A DNA stretch of 34,491 nt, from NCBI GenBank assembly GCA_012512905.1, contig JAAZDF010000114.1, positions 1-34,491 of the forward strand, given 5' to 3'. Positions 16,679 through 25,121 of the stretch are shown piece by piece (positions within the stretch are counted from its first letter, which is position 1; each line of letters begins with the position of its first letter). Origin of the DNA: Clostridium sp. (GTDB taxonomy: Bacteria; Bacillota; Clostridia; Clostridiales; Clostridiaceae). Position numbers and translations under genes: made by a program. The notes beneath the pieces were generated by a model. That model was not told the origin of the DNA, ran no database searches, and worked only from the letters and a program-made list of their open reading frames with translations.

Positions 16679-17137
16679 ATGAATAGGTTAGAAGGTATAA
16701 AAAAACAACTTGAAAAGGAAGTAAATGCTCTAGGATATGATCTTTACCATATGGAGTATGTTAAAGACCATGGGACTTTTTATCTTAGGTTTTTTATTGA
16801 TAATGAAAAAGGTATTGGTCTTAAGGACTGCGAAAAAGTAAGCAGAAAAATGAGTAGTATTTTGGATGAAAAAGATCCTATAAAAGATGAATATATTCTT
16901 GAAGTTTCATCTCCAGGAATATTTAGAACGCTTTTTACAAAAGAGCAAAGAGTGAATTCTATAGACGAAAGAGTTTTAGTAAGAACAAAAAAGCCGGTTG
17001 CAGGAAGTAAAAGCCTAATAGGACTGCTAAAATCTTATAACGATGAAAAACTTGTATTAACTGTAGAAGAAAAGGAAGAAGATATTGAAATCTTAACCGA
17101 AAATATTAGAAATATGAATGCTGAACCTTTAATATAA
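16679..17137 (+). CDS. rimP: Ribosome maturation factor RimP
   Basis: RimP helps mature the 30S subunit, aiding pre-16S processing and S12/S19 assembly. The 152 residues start LEKEVNALGYDLYHMEYVKDHGTFYLRFFID, and the conserved CEKVSRKMSSILDEKDPIKDEYILEVSSPGI segment follows. The C-terminal SH3-like domain ends the protein. GAGGTG lies six bases before the ATG. It is the first gene of the classic rimP-nusA-rnpM-ylxQ-infB-rbfA superoperon. nusA begins 22 bases downstream. Confidence 0.95.
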   Translation: MNRLEGIKKQLEKEVNALGYDLYHMEYVKDHGTFYLRFFIDNEKGIGLKDCEKVSRKMSSILDEKDPIKDEYILEVSSPGIFRTLFTKEQRVNSIDERVLVRTKKPVAGSKSLIGLLKSYNDEKLVLTVEEKEEDIEILTENIRNMNAEPLI

Positions 17138-17158
17138 AAGGAAGCAGGAGGTAAGAAA

Positions 17159-18553
17159 GTGGCAAAAAAACAAAAAGAAAAGAATAATGAAGTAATTTTA
17201 GCGCTTAAGGCTATTGTAGAAGAAAAAGGAATAAGTGAAGAACTTTTATTTGATACACTAGAAGATGCTCTTGTAGCAGCATATAGAAAAAATTATGCAA
17301 GCTCGGGAACTGAAAATGTAAGAGTAGATATGAATAAAGAAACAGGAGAGATTAAAGTTTTTTCTTTAAGGCAGGTAGTTTCTGAGGTAAATGATAAGGA
17401 CCAGGAGATATCTCTTGAAGAAGCAAAAGCAATTGATGAGAAATATGAACTTTTAGATATGGTTCAAAAAGAAGTTACTCCTGAAAATTTTGCAAGAGTA
17501 GCTGCCCAGTCTGCAAAACAGATTGTAACTCAAAGAATAAGAGAAGCAGAAAGAAATATAGTATACGATGAATTCCATGAAAAAGAGTTTGACATTGTAA
17601 TAGGCCATATGCAAAGAAAAGATAAAGGAAACCTATATATAGATCTTGGTAAAACTGAAACTATACTTCCTCCATCAGAGCAAATAATGGGAGAAGAGTA
17701 TGAGTTTAATGAAAAAATAGTCCTATATGTAGTAGAAGTAAAACAAAATCCTAAAGGTCCAATGATATTAGTTTCAAGAACTCACCCAGGTCTTGTAAAA
17801 AGACTTTTCGAAAAGGAAGTACCTGAAATATATGATGGGATAGTTGAAATTAATGCAATATCAAGAGAAGCAGGCTCAAGAACAAAAATAGCTGTGTCTT
17901 CAAATGATCCAGAAGTAGAGCCAATGGGAGCATGTGTAGGGCCAAGAGGAATAAGGGTTCAAAACATTGTAAATGAACTTGGAAACGAAAAAATTGATAT
18001 TATAAAATGGTCAGAAGATCCAGCAGAACTTATTGAAAATGCTCTAAGTCCTGCAAAAGTAATTAATGTTATAATAGATGAAGATACTAAATCTTCTAAA
18101 GTTATTGTAGACGATAATCAACTTTCTCTTGCAATAGGAAAAGAAGGTCAAAATGTTAGGCTTGCAGCTAAACTTACAGGATGGAAGATAGACATAAAAA
18201 ATGAAGAGCAATATGAAAAAGAACTTCAGGATGCGCTAGAAAAAGAAGCTAAGGAAGATCCTAATGTTGAAAAGGCTATTGACTCAGATTTAGAAAACCT
18301 TGAAAAACTAGAAGATGAAGCCGATATTGAAGGTGTAATAGAGGATGTAGATGCTCTTAAAGATGCCAAGCTTGAAGAGGAAACTTTAAAAGAAGAAGAA
18401 GTTTTAGAATCTCAGAATATTGAAAGAGATATTGAGCTTGTGCCAAAAGATGATGATGAGTATAAATTTAAAGAAACAGACGAAACTGAAACTGAAATAG
18501 TAGCTGATGAAGACTATGAATATAAAGTTCCAGAAGAAGAAAAAGAAGATTAA
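17159..18553 (+). CDS. nusA: Transcription termination/antitermination factor NusA, with acidic tail
   Basis: NusA binds RNA polymerase and modulates pausing and hairpin-dependent termination. The N-terminal polymerase-binding domain covers about 1-135, the S1 domain about 140-205, and the two KH domains about 210-345 with the GXXG loops GPRG (261-264) and GKEG (327-330). B. subtilis NusA ends near the second KH domain. Here about 117 more residues follow (348-464) that are very rich in Glu and Asp, such as KEEEVLESQ and PEEEKED, and no domain is recognised there. It starts with GTG after a GCAGGAGGT ribosome binding site. A weak hairpin (AAAACTA/TAGTTTT, 18553-18573) separates it from rnpM. 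Confidence 0.96.
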   Translation: MAKKQKEKNNEVILALKAIVEEKGISEELLFDTLEDALVAAYRKNYASSGTENVRVDMNKETGEIKVFSLRQVVSEVNDKDQEISLEEAKAIDEKYELLDMVQKEVTPENFARVAAQSAKQIVTQRIREAERNIVYDEFHEKEFDIVIGHMQRKDKGNLYIDLGKTETILPPSEQIMGEEYEFNEKIVLYVVEVKQNPKGPMILVSRTHPGLVKRLFEKEVPEIYDGIVEINAISREAGSRTKIAVSSNDPEVEPMGACVGPRGIRVQNIVNELGNEKIDIIKWSEDPAELIENALSPAKVINVIIDEDTKSSKVIVDDNQLSLAIGKEGQNVRLAAKLTGWKIDIKNEEQYEKELQDALEKEAKEDPNVEKAIDSDLENLEKLEDEADIEGVIEDVDALKDAKLEEETLKEEEVLESQNIERDIELVPKDDDEYKFKETDETETEIVADEDYEYKVPEEEKED

Positions 18554-18604
18554 AAACTATAAATTGTAGTTTTGTTTTAGAAAAAAATTAAAAGAGGTGT
18601 TTTT

Positions 18605-18871
18605 ATGAAAAAGAGAAAAATACCACTAAGGCTTTGCCTCGGATGTATGGAAATGAAGGAAAAAAGAAACCTTATAAGAGTAGTAAAAGATAAAGAAAAT
18701 AATATATCTATTGATTTGACAGGAAAAAAACCAGGTAGAGGTGCTTATATCTGTAAGGATGTAGAATGCCTTGAAAAAGCTTATAAGTTTAAAAGGCTAA
18801 ATAGCAGTCTAAAGCAAAATATAAGTGAAGATATTTATGAAGAGCTAAAAAAAGAGGTGCTGGGTGGATAA
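18605..18871 (+). CDS. rnpM: RNase P modulator RnpM (YlxR family)
   Basis: YlxR-family proteins are small RNA-binding proteins; the B. subtilis member was shown to bind RNase P RNA and reduce its activity. The 88-residue sequence has the expected LRLCLGCMEMKEKRNLIRVVK start (Cys11, Cys14), the PGRGAYICKD motif and a second cysteine pair (50 and 55). The length is normal. It overlaps the next gene, ylxQ, by 8 bases. Function is taken from the family, and the fit of sequence and position is very good. Confidence 0.92.
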   Translation: MKKRKIPLRLCLGCMEMKEKRNLIRVVKDKENNISIDLTGKKPGRGAYICKDVECLEKAYKFKRLNSSLKQNISEDIYEELKKEVLGG

Positions 18872-19175
18872 ATTCCTATCATTTCTTGGAATAGTTAGAA
18901 AGTCTGGTAATTTAGAAGTTGGATATAACAAATGCGAAGAAGCAATTAAGAGAAATGAACTTTCTCTTGTAATAGTGAGTCTCGATGCGTCTGATAATAC
19001 TTTGAAAAAATTTAATAATTATGCATTAAAATATAATACTCGAATTATCCACGATTTTAAAGAAGAGATTCTTGGAACTAGTCTTGGATATGATAGTATA
19101 AAAGTAGTTGGAATAAAAAATAGAAGGATGTCAAGAAACTTGATATCAATCTATGATACTGATAGTAAGAAATAA
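18864..19175 (+). CDS. ylxQ: L7Ae/YlxQ-family RNA-binding protein
   Basis: A 103-residue member of the L7Ae/L30e/Gadd45 fold, always found between rnpM and infB in Firmicutes. Family relatives bind kink-turn RNA, but the natural RNA for YlxQ is not well established. The opening FLSFLGIVRKSGNLEVGYNKCEEAIKRNELSLVIVSLDASDNTLKKF is typical. The start is GTG at 18864, inside the end of rnpM after GAGGTG, so the two are probably coupled in translation. infB begins 20 bases later. Confidence 0.9.
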   Translation: MDKFLSFLGIVRKSGNLEVGYNKCEEAIKRNELSLVIVSLDASDNTLKKFNNYALKYNTRIIHDFKEEILGTSLGYDSIKVVGIKNRRMSRNLISIYDTDSKK

Positions 19176-19194
19176 TATATGGAGGTGGTCCTAG

Positions 19195-21288
19195 TTGGCA
19201 AAAGTAAGAATTTATGAACTTTCAAAAGAACTTGGTATATCAAATAAAGAGTTAATGACTCTTCTAGAAAAAGAATTTGATATAGAAGTTAAAAGTCATA
19301 TGAATGTTGTTGATGAAGAGGATGCTAATTTAATAAAGGAACTACTCAAAGTAAAAGATGATGGGGATGAAGATTTAGAAGAAGACGAACCAAAAAAAGT
19401 TAAAGAAAAGAAAAAGACAAAAGCCCCAAAGAAAAAAGAAGAGAAAAAAGAGCCTGTTAAAAAAGCTAAAGAAAAAGTTGAAAAAGAAGAGAAACCAAAA
19501 AAAACTAAGAAAGAGTCTTTAAAAGACAAAGAGGATAAAGTTATAGAAATAGGAAAATTTATATCAGTAAAAGAGTTTGCAGACAAGATTAATAAACCTT
19601 CTTCGGAAGTAATAAAAGCATTAATGTTTAGTGGAATAATGGCTGGAATTAATCAGGAGATTAATTTCGAGGCTGCTAAAAAAGCTGCCGATAAGCTTGA
19701 AGTAGAAATTGTGAAAGAAGCAGATAAAGAAGCAGGCCTAGATGAAAACAAATTAGAAGATGAACTTGATGTTAATCTTGTAAAAAGACCTCCAATTGTA
19801 ACGGTTATGGGTCACGTTGATCATGGTAAAACTTCTCTATTAGATGCAATTAGAGAAGAAAAAGTAACTGAAAGTGAAGCTGGTGGAATTACTCAGCATA
19901 TAGGAGCTTATACAGTTGAAATTAACGGAGAAAAGGTTACCTTCCTTGATACTCCAGGTCACGAAGCTTTCACAGCTATGAGATCACGTGGAGCTCAAAT
20001 AACAGACGTTGTAATTCTTGTTGTAGCAGCAGATGACGGAATAATGCCTCAAACAAGAGAAGCAATTAGTCATTGTAAGGCAGCAGGGGTTCCAATTGTA
20101 GTTGCAATAAATAAAGTAGACAAGCCTGCGGCAAATATAGAACGTGTTATGCAGGAGCTAACAGAGTACGGACTTCTTGCTGAGGAATGGGGTGGAGACA
20201 CTATTTGCGTTCCAGTTTCTGCAATAGAAAGAACTGGTATAGATAGCTTGCTTGAAATGGTTGTATTAACAGCTGAAATAGAAGAGTTAAAAGCAGATCC
20301 TAATAGAAGATCTCAAGGAACAGTAATAGAATCTGAACTTGATAAAGGAAGAGGACCTGTAGCTACACTTCTAGTTCAAAAAGGAACATTAAATATAGGG
20401 GACTCAATCCAAGTTGGATCAACTTATGGAAGAATAAGAGCTATGTTTGATGACAAGGGTAAAACTATTAAAACAGCAGGACCATCTATTCCTGTTGAAG
20501 TTCTTGGACTTTCAGAAGTTCCAGAAGCTGGAGATAAATTTACTGAAACAGTAGACGAGAAAACTGCTAGAAACATTGCTAATGAAATAAAACAAGAAGA
20601 AAAGGAACTAGCTCTTAGCAGAGTTCGTGTTTCACTTGAAGACTTTTATAGTCAGATACAAAAAGGAACTGTAAGAGAACTTCCTATAATAGTTAAAGCA
20701 GATGTACAGGGCTCAATAGAGGCTCTAAAAGTATCCCTTGAAAACTTATCGACAGATGAGGTAAAGGTAAGAGTTATTCATGGCGGAGTTGGAGCTATAA
20801 CAGAAACTGACATAAGTCTAGCCACAGCAAGTAACGCTGTAGTTATAGGATTTAATGTAAGACCTGATAATAATGCACAACTTTTAGCTGAAAAAGAAGA
20901 AGTTGACGTAAAGACATACAGAGTTATTTATCATGCAATTGATGATATTAAGTCAGCTATGATAGGAATGCTTGAACCTGAAATTAAAGAAGTTATACAA
21001 GGAAGAGTTGAAGTTAGAGAAACTTATAAAGTTTCTGCAGTTGGAACAATAGCAGGATGCTATGTCCTATCTGGTAAAATAACTAGAAATTCAGAAATTA
21101 GAATACTTAGAAACAGTATTATAATTCACGAAGGAAATCTTGCTTCTCTTAAGAGATTTAAAGATGATGCCCGTGAAGTTAATGCTGGATATGAGTGTGG
21201 ACTTTCAATAGAGAATTTTAATGATATAAAAACAGGAGATGTAATAGAAGCTTTTGTTATGGAAAAAATAGTAAGAAAAGAACTTTAG
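19195..21288 (+). CDS. infB: Translation initiation factor IF-2
   Basis: IF-2 is the GTPase that brings fMet-tRNA to the 30S P site and drives subunit joining. The 697-residue protein starts with an IF2-N domain ([18 protein letters not shown]), then a Lys/Glu-rich linker (about 55-118), a second IF2-N domain ([18 protein letters not shown]), and the G domain: GHVDHGKT (206-213), DTPGHE (252-257) and NKVD (306-309). Domains II, III and the fMet-tRNA-binding C-terminal domain follow. The length is at the short end for IF-2. The TTG start follows GGAGGTGG. An internal start giving a shorter isoform, as in E. coli, was not examined. Confidence 0.98.
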   Translation: MAKVRIYELSKELGISNKELMTLLEKEFDIEVKSHMNVVDEEDANLIKELLKVKDDGDEDLEEDEPKKVKEKKKTKAPKKKEEKKEPVKKAKEKVEKEEKPKKTKKESLKDKEDKVIEIGKFISVKEFADKINKPSSEVIKALMFSGIMAGINQEINFEAAKKAADKLEVEIVKEADKEAGLDENKLEDELDVNLVKRPPIVTVMGHVDHGKTSLLDAIREEKVTESEAGGITQHIGAYTVEINGEKVTFLDTPGHEAFTAMRSRGAQITDVVILVVAADDGIMPQTREAISHCKAAGVPIVVAINKVDKPAANIERVMQELTEYGLLAEEWGGDTICVPVSAIERTGIDSLLEMVVLTAEIEELKADPNRRSQGTVIESELDKGRGPVATLLVQKGTLNIGDSIQVGSTYGRIRAMFDDKGKTIKTAGPSIPVEVLGLSEVPEAGDKFTETVDEKTARNIANEIKQEEKELALSRVRVSLEDFYSQIQKGTVRELPIIVKADVQGSIEALKVSLENLSTDEVKVRVIHGGVGAITETDISLATASNAVVIGFNVRPDNNAQLLAEKEEVDVKTYRVIYHAIDDIKSAMIGMLEPEIKEVIQGRVEVRETYKVSAVGTIAGCYVLSGKITRNSEIRILRNSIIIHEGNLASLKRFKDDAREVNAGYECGLSIENFNDIKTGDVIEAFVMEKIVRKEL

Positions 21289-21312
21289 TTAGTAAAACGT
21301 GAGGTGTTATTT

Positions 21313-21672
21313 ATGGCTAAATATCGTATTGGTAGAATTAGTGAAGAGATGAAAAAGGAAATTTCAAGTATTATTATGAATGATGTTAAAGATCCAAGGC
21401 TTACAGCAATGGTTTCTGTAACTGATGTAGAAACATCACCAGATCTTCAGCTTGCAAAAGTATTTGTAAGTATATTTGGAACTGAAGAAGAGAAAGAAGA
21501 AACTCTCTCGGCCCTTAAAAACTCTTCAGGATATATAAGACATGCAGTATCTCAAAGAATAAAGCTAAGACATATGCCAGAGCTATTATTTAAAGTAGAT
21601 GATACTATAGATAAAGGTATGCATATTGATAGTATTCTTAGAAAAATTAAAAATGAAAACACTGATGAATAG
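21313..21672 (+). CDS. rbfA: Ribosome-binding factor A
   Basis: RbfA is a KH-fold factor for 30S maturation, acting near the 5' helix of 16S rRNA. The conserved opening is YRIGRISEEMKKEISSIIMNDVKDPRL, with VSVTDVETSPDLQLAKVFVS next and RIKLRHMPELLFKVDDTIDKG at the C-terminus. The ORF track begins at a GTG (21304) that is part of the GAGGTG ribosome binding site. The ATG at 21313 fits the spacing and the family N-terminus, giving 119 residues. Confidence 0.95.
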   Translation: MAKYRIGRISEEMKKEISSIIMNDVKDPRLTAMVSVTDVETSPDLQLAKVFVSIFGTEEEKEETLSALKNSSGYIRHAVSQRIKLRHMPELLFKVDDTIDKGMHIDSILRKIKNENTDE

Positions 21673-21681
21673 GATTTGCTT

Positions 21682-22635
21682 ATGAATAAAATAATAAATA
21701 AAATTAAAAATTCTAATAAAATTGGAATAGCTGCTCACGTGTCACCTGATGGTGATGCTGTGGGTAGTGTTATTTCTTTTGCAGAGGGGCTGAGAAGTCT
21801 TGGTAAAGATGTAACAATTTTATCTAAAGATCAAGTACCATCTGATTTTGATTTTTTGAGTCTTTACGAAGAGTATAATCAGAATCTTCAATTTAAAGAT
21901 GATTTAGATATTTTGATTGCTGTAGATACAGCAAACCTTGATAGACTTTCTGTTGACTTAGAAAAAATAAAGGGAATATTTTTGATAAATATAGACCATC
22001 ATATATCGAATGACATGTATGGGGATTTAAACTTTGTAGATGGACATGCAGCCTCAGCGTCAGAGATAGTATATAAATTTTTGAGAAAATTAAAAGTAGA
22101 CATATCAAAAGATATGGCGGATGCCCTATATACAGGAATAGCATCTGATTCTGGTTCTTTTAGATTTCCTTCTACTAGTCCTGAAACCCATTTAATTGTT
22201 TCTGAAATTTTAAAAACAGGGATAGACTTTTCAAAAATACACAGAGATTTATTTGGAACAAAATCTTTTTATGAACTTAAGGTACTAGGAATAGCTCTTA
22301 GTTCAATGAGTTCATTTAACGATGGAGAAACTAATATTTTAAGTTTAAGTCACGATGATATGTCCCTTACAGATCCTATTAATAGTGATTTAGGATTTAT
22401 AGTGAACTATGGCCTTATGCCTAAAGAATCTGAAGTAGCTGTTCTTTTTAAAGAAACAAGCGATGGATATAAAGTTAGTGTAAGAACAAAAAATTATATA
22501 AATGCTAGTGAATTATGCGCTGAATTTGGAGGCGGAGGACATGCTAGAGCCGCAGGGTGTTTTATCAAAGACCACTCTCTTTCTGATTCCAAAAGGATGA
22601 TTTTAGAAGCAATTGAAAGGATAAAAAAATCTTGA
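21682..22635 (+). CDS. nrnA: Bifunctional oligoribonuclease and pAp phosphatase (NrnA, DHH family)
   Basis: NrnA degrades 2-5-mer RNAs to mononucleotides and removes 3'-phosphate from pAp, finishing RNA decay begun by enzymes such as PNPase. DHH-family metal motifs are HVSPDGDAVGS (about 19), AVDTAN, NIDHHISND (DHH at about 105-107) and DSGSFRF. The DHHA1 domain has the GGGGHARAAG motif near 283-292. The ATG at 21682 has an AGGA site eight bases upstream and is preferred to the TTG two codons earlier used by the track. It overlaps truB by four bases. Confidence 0.93.
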   Translation: MNKIINKIKNSNKIGIAAHVSPDGDAVGSVISFAEGLRSLGKDVTILSKDQVPSDFDFLSLYEEYNQNLQFKDDLDILIAVDTANLDRLSVDLEKIKGIFLINIDHHISNDMYGDLNFVDGHAASASEIVYKFLRKLKVDISKDMADALYTGIASDSGSFRFPSTSPETHLIVSEILKTGIDFSKIHRDLFGTKSFYELKVLGIALSSMSSFNDGETNILSLSHDDMSLTDPINSDLGFIVNYGLMPKESEVAVLFKETSDGYKVSVRTKNYINASELCAEFGGGGHARAAGCFIKDHSLSDSKRMILEAIERIKKS

Positions 22636-23495
22636 ACGGAGTAATAAATTTATATAAGGAAAAAGGAGAAACATCTTTTAAATCAGTAACTAGAATTAAA
22701 AAGATTTTAAAAATGAAAAAAGTAGGACATACAGGTACCTTGGATCCAGATGCAGAGGGAGTTTTACCTATTTGCATTGGAAGGGCAACAAAACTGGTTC
22801 CTTATATAATGGAAGGTCATAAAATTTACAAGGCATCTTTTAAGCTTGGCTATACTTCAGATACTTTAGATTCTTCAGGAACACTTACAGAGACATTTAA
22901 AGCAATTCCAGAACAAGAGAAAGTGGAAAAAGAAGTTTTAAAATTTAAAGGAGAGTCAATGCAGCTTCCTCCAATGTACTCTGCACTTAGAAAAGATGGA
23001 GTTAGGCTCTATACTCTTGCAAGACAAGGCATAGAAATCGAAAGAGAGAAAAGACCTATAAATGTTTATGACATAGAGCTTGTAAACTATAAAAATGGAG
23101 AAGGTCAAATTTTAATGAAGGTTTCAAAAGGCACCTATGTTAGAAGCATAATTGATGACTTGGGTGAAAACCTAGGGACAGGAGCCATAATGACAGATCT
23201 TGTAAGAGAAGAAACAGGCTTTTATAACATAAAAGATTCTGTTAAGATAGAAGAATTTGAAAAAGATCCTAAAAAGTATATAATAGCTATGGATATAGTT
23301 CTAGAAGAATATGAAAAGTTTGTTATACCAGATAAATTTTCTAAGTTTTTAATTAATGGAGTCAAGATAAGAGATAGGTCTTTAGTTGACAATATCTCTC
23401 TTGGGAAATATAGAACATATAATAGTAAAGGAGATTTCTTAGGTCTAAGTATTAGAGATGAGAATTCCTTATTTCTTAAAATCAATCTGATGTGA
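22632..23495 (+). CDS. truB: tRNA pseudouridine(55) synthase
   Basis: TruB makes pseudouridine 55 in the T-loop of most tRNAs. The catalytic aspartate is Asp38 in KKVGHTGTLDPDAEGVLPICIGRATKL. PPMYSALRKDGVRLYTLARQGIEIEREKR and the KGTYVRSIIDDLGENLGTGA motif are also conserved. The 287-residue length is normal. The start is TTG at 22632, overlapping the nrnA stop (TTGA), an arrangement typical of translational coupling. The core sequence begins immediately, which supports this start. Confidence 0.96.
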   Translation: MNGVINLYKEKGETSFKSVTRIKKILKMKKVGHTGTLDPDAEGVLPICIGRATKLVPYIMEGHKIYKASFKLGYTSDTLDSSGTLTETFKAIPEQEKVEKEVLKFKGESMQLPPMYSALRKDGVRLYTLARQGIEIEREKRPINVYDIELVNYKNGEGQILMKVSKGTYVRSIIDDLGENLGTGAIMTDLVREETGFYNIKDSVKIEEFEKDPKKYIIAMDIVLEEYEKFVIPDKFSKFLINGVKIRDRSLVDNISLGKYRTYNSKGDFLGLSIRDENSLFLKINLM

Positions 23496-23503
23496 GGTTT
23501 TAA

Positions 23504-24445
23504 ATGATAATTGTAAATGAAAAAATTACCGATAAAAATTTTAAAGAAGGTACATATATAGCTCTTGGTAGCTTTGATGGACTTCATAAAGGTCATATGG
23601 CTTTAATAAACAAAGTAGTTGATGAATCTTTAGCTGCTGGCTATAAAAGCTGTGTGTATACTTTTAAAAATCATCCTTTGACAGTTGCAATACCAGAGAT
23701 TGCTCCAAAGCTAATCATGGATACAAAACAAAAAATTCATTTACTTGAAAGTAAAGATGTTGATATGGCAGTATTCGTATCCTTTACTGAAAGTTATATG
23801 GAGATAGAAGCAGAAGACTTTATAAAACTTTTATTAGAAGAATATAATGCAAAAGGTTTTGTAGTTGGCTTCAACTTTAAATTTGGCAACCAAAATAAAG
23901 GTGATGTCAAAATGCTCAAAAAGCTATCTGAAAAGTATGGTTTTGATGTATTTGTTATTGATCCTGAGCTTAGCAAAGATAATGTAATAAGCTCAACAAG
24001 AATAAGAAATTTAATATCCAAAGGGCATATAGAGCAAGCAAATGATCTTTTATTTGAACCTTTCATGCTAAGAGGAACTATAATAGATGGTAAAAAACTT
24101 GGCCGTAAAATAGGCTTCCCAACTGCAAATATGAGCTACAATGATAAATATGTACTTCCTAAAAGAGGAGTTTATTATACTAATATAAAAATTGGAGAAA
24201 AACTTTATAAAAGTATTTCTTCTGTTGGATATAACCCTACAGTTAGCGATGAAGAAGTAATTAGTATTGAAAGCTATATATTAGATTTTGATCAAGAAAT
24301 TTATGGTGAAACTGTAAGTCTCTATTTTTTAAAGTACATAAGAGACGAGATGAAATTTGAAAACTTAGATGATCTAGTAGATCAACTGGATAAAGATAGA
24401 AATTATGCTAGAGACAAGGAAATGTTTGATTTTATGTATGATTAG
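23504..24445 (+). CDS. ribF: Bifunctional riboflavin kinase / FMN adenylyltransferase
   Basis: RibF turns riboflavin into FMN and then FAD. The N-terminal nucleotidyltransferase domain has LGSFDGLHKGHMAL (22-35), the HIGH-like loop, and SSTRIRNLISKGHIEQANDLL. The C-terminal flavokinase has GRKIGFPTANM (200-210), where the TAN motif binds metal and ATP. The 313-residue length is normal. No FMN riboswitch is seen upstream, as expected inside this operon. It closes the superoperon; rpsO has its own promoter 41 bases later. Confidence 0.96.
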   Translation: MIIVNEKITDKNFKEGTYIALGSFDGLHKGHMALINKVVDESLAAGYKSCVYTFKNHPLTVAIPEIAPKLIMDTKQKIHLLESKDVDMAVFVSFTESYMEIEAEDFIKLLLEEYNAKGFVVGFNFKFGNQNKGDVKMLKKLSEKYGFDVFVIDPELSKDNVISSTRIRNLISKGHIEQANDLLFEPFMLRGTIIDGKKLGRKIGFPTANMSYNDKYVLPKRGVYYTNIKIGEKLYKSISSVGYNPTVSDEEVISIESYILDFDQEIYGETVSLYFLKYIRDEMKFENLDDLVDQLDKDRNYARDKEMFDFMYD

Positions 24446-24485
24446 TAACTTACTTATAATTTAGATAAGATTAAAAGGTTAGTTA

Positions 24486-24514
24486 TTGTAAATATAAAAT
24501 TGCTATGATATAAT
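24486..24514 (+). promoter_or_regulatory. rpsO promoter (TTGTAA-17-TGATATAAT)
   Basis: The -35 TTGTAA (24486-24491) and -10 TATAAT (24509-24514) are 17 bases apart, with an extended TGA just before the -10. Transcription would begin near 24521. Confidence 0.75.
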
Positions 24515-24520
24515 AATTAC

Positions 24521-24594
24521 CGAACCATGAACTAAGATTTTAGGGTTGCGACCTTTTGTCTTGGACATAGGGGATAATACGAGGAGGAAATGCA
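24521..24594 (+). promoter_or_regulatory. rpsO leader, likely S15 autoregulatory element
   Basis: The 74-base leader can fold into a long hairpin in which CTAAGAT pairs with GTCTTGG and AGGG with CCTTT, capped by TTGCGA. AGGGGATAATACGAGGAGG then runs into the start. S15 is known to repress its own mRNA through leader RNA in several phyla. The match to a Firmicute-type S15 leader is by general layout only and was not checked against a covariance model. Confidence 0.5.
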
Positions 24595-24858
24595 ATGGAT
24601 AATTTAAACAAAACAGAAATAATTGAAAAACATGCTAGACACGAGGGTGATACTGGTTCACCTGAGGTTCAGATTGCGCTTTTAACAGCGAGAATTAATC
24701 TTTTAACTGAACATTTAAAAGAACATAAAAAAGACCACCATTCAAGAAGAGGACTTCTTATGATGGTAGGACAAAGAAGAGGACTTCTTAATTACTTAAA
24801 AGCTAAAGATATTGAAAGATACAGAGATCTAATAGCTAAGCTTAAGATTAGAAGATAG
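24595..24858 (+). CDS. rpsO: 30S ribosomal protein S15
   Basis: S15 is a primary 16S rRNA binder at the three-way junction of helices 20-22 and forms bridge B4 with the 50S. The 87-residue protein has [19 protein letters not shown] and [25 protein letters not shown], both family hallmarks. GAGGAGG precedes the ATG. It has its own promoter, leader and terminator. pnp follows, as in E. coli and many Firmicutes. Confidence 0.98.
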   Translation: MDNLNKTEIIEKHARHEGDTGSPEVQIALLTARINLLTEHLKEHKKDHHSRRGLLMMVGQRRGLLNYLKAKDIERYRDLIAKLKIRR

Positions 24859-24873
24859 TCTATATTTAAATCT

Positions 24874-24899
24874 AAGCCTGCTTTTTAAGCAGGCTTTTA
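24874..24899 (+). terminator. rpsO terminator
   Basis: AAGCCTGCTT (24874-24883) and AAGCAGGCTT (24887-24896) form a perfect stem with a TTT loop, followed by TT and then A, so the T-tract is short. Some read-through into pnp is plausible. Confidence 0.75.
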
Positions 24900-24948
24900 T
24901 AAATTATAGGTATTTAATTATCAAAAAAAGTTTTATCGATGAAGTGTT

Positions 24949-25107
24949 TAACTTAAAAACTAACTAAATGGGATAGAGAATATTTTGTCTAATATTTTTT
25001 AAAAATCAAAGTTTATATAAGTTTATATTTAAATATAAGCTACTAATTGTAAATTTTGATTTTTAAAAAATATAATTTAGATAATACTCTCTAACGTGTT
25101 TAAGTTA
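24949..25107. repeat. ~160-nt imperfect inverted repeat in front of pnp
   Basis: The two halves of this spacer are mirror images. TAACTTAAA (24949-24957) pairs with TTTAAGTTA (25099-25107). GAGAATATT (24976-24984) pairs with AATACTCTC (25083-25091) with one mismatch. TCTAA pairs with TTAGA. TATTTTTTAAAAATCAAA (24993-25010) pairs perfectly with 25055-25072, and pairing extends five more bases inward with one G-U. The tip is the palindrome TTATATTTAAATATAA (25023-25038). As RNA it would be one long hairpin ending just before the pnp ribosome binding site. It could be an RNase III target or the remains of a small palindromic mobile element. Confidence 0.75.
25047..25076 (+). promoter_or_regulatory. 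candidate pnp promoter (TTGTAA-18-TATAAT)
   Basis: TTGTAA (25047-25052) and TATAAT (25071-25076) are 18 bases apart within the right arm of the inverted repeat. Transcription would start near 25083, leaving a ~39-base leader without most of the hairpin. pnp could thus be read either from here or by read-through from rpsO. Confidence 0.5.
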
Positions 25108-25121
25108 TAAGGAGAGATAAT

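Noticed and set aside
24446-24485. Riboswitch or T-box for ribF or rpsO
   Set aside because: The spacer is too short and lacks the FMN-riboswitch or T-box conserved blocks; ribF is inside an operon.
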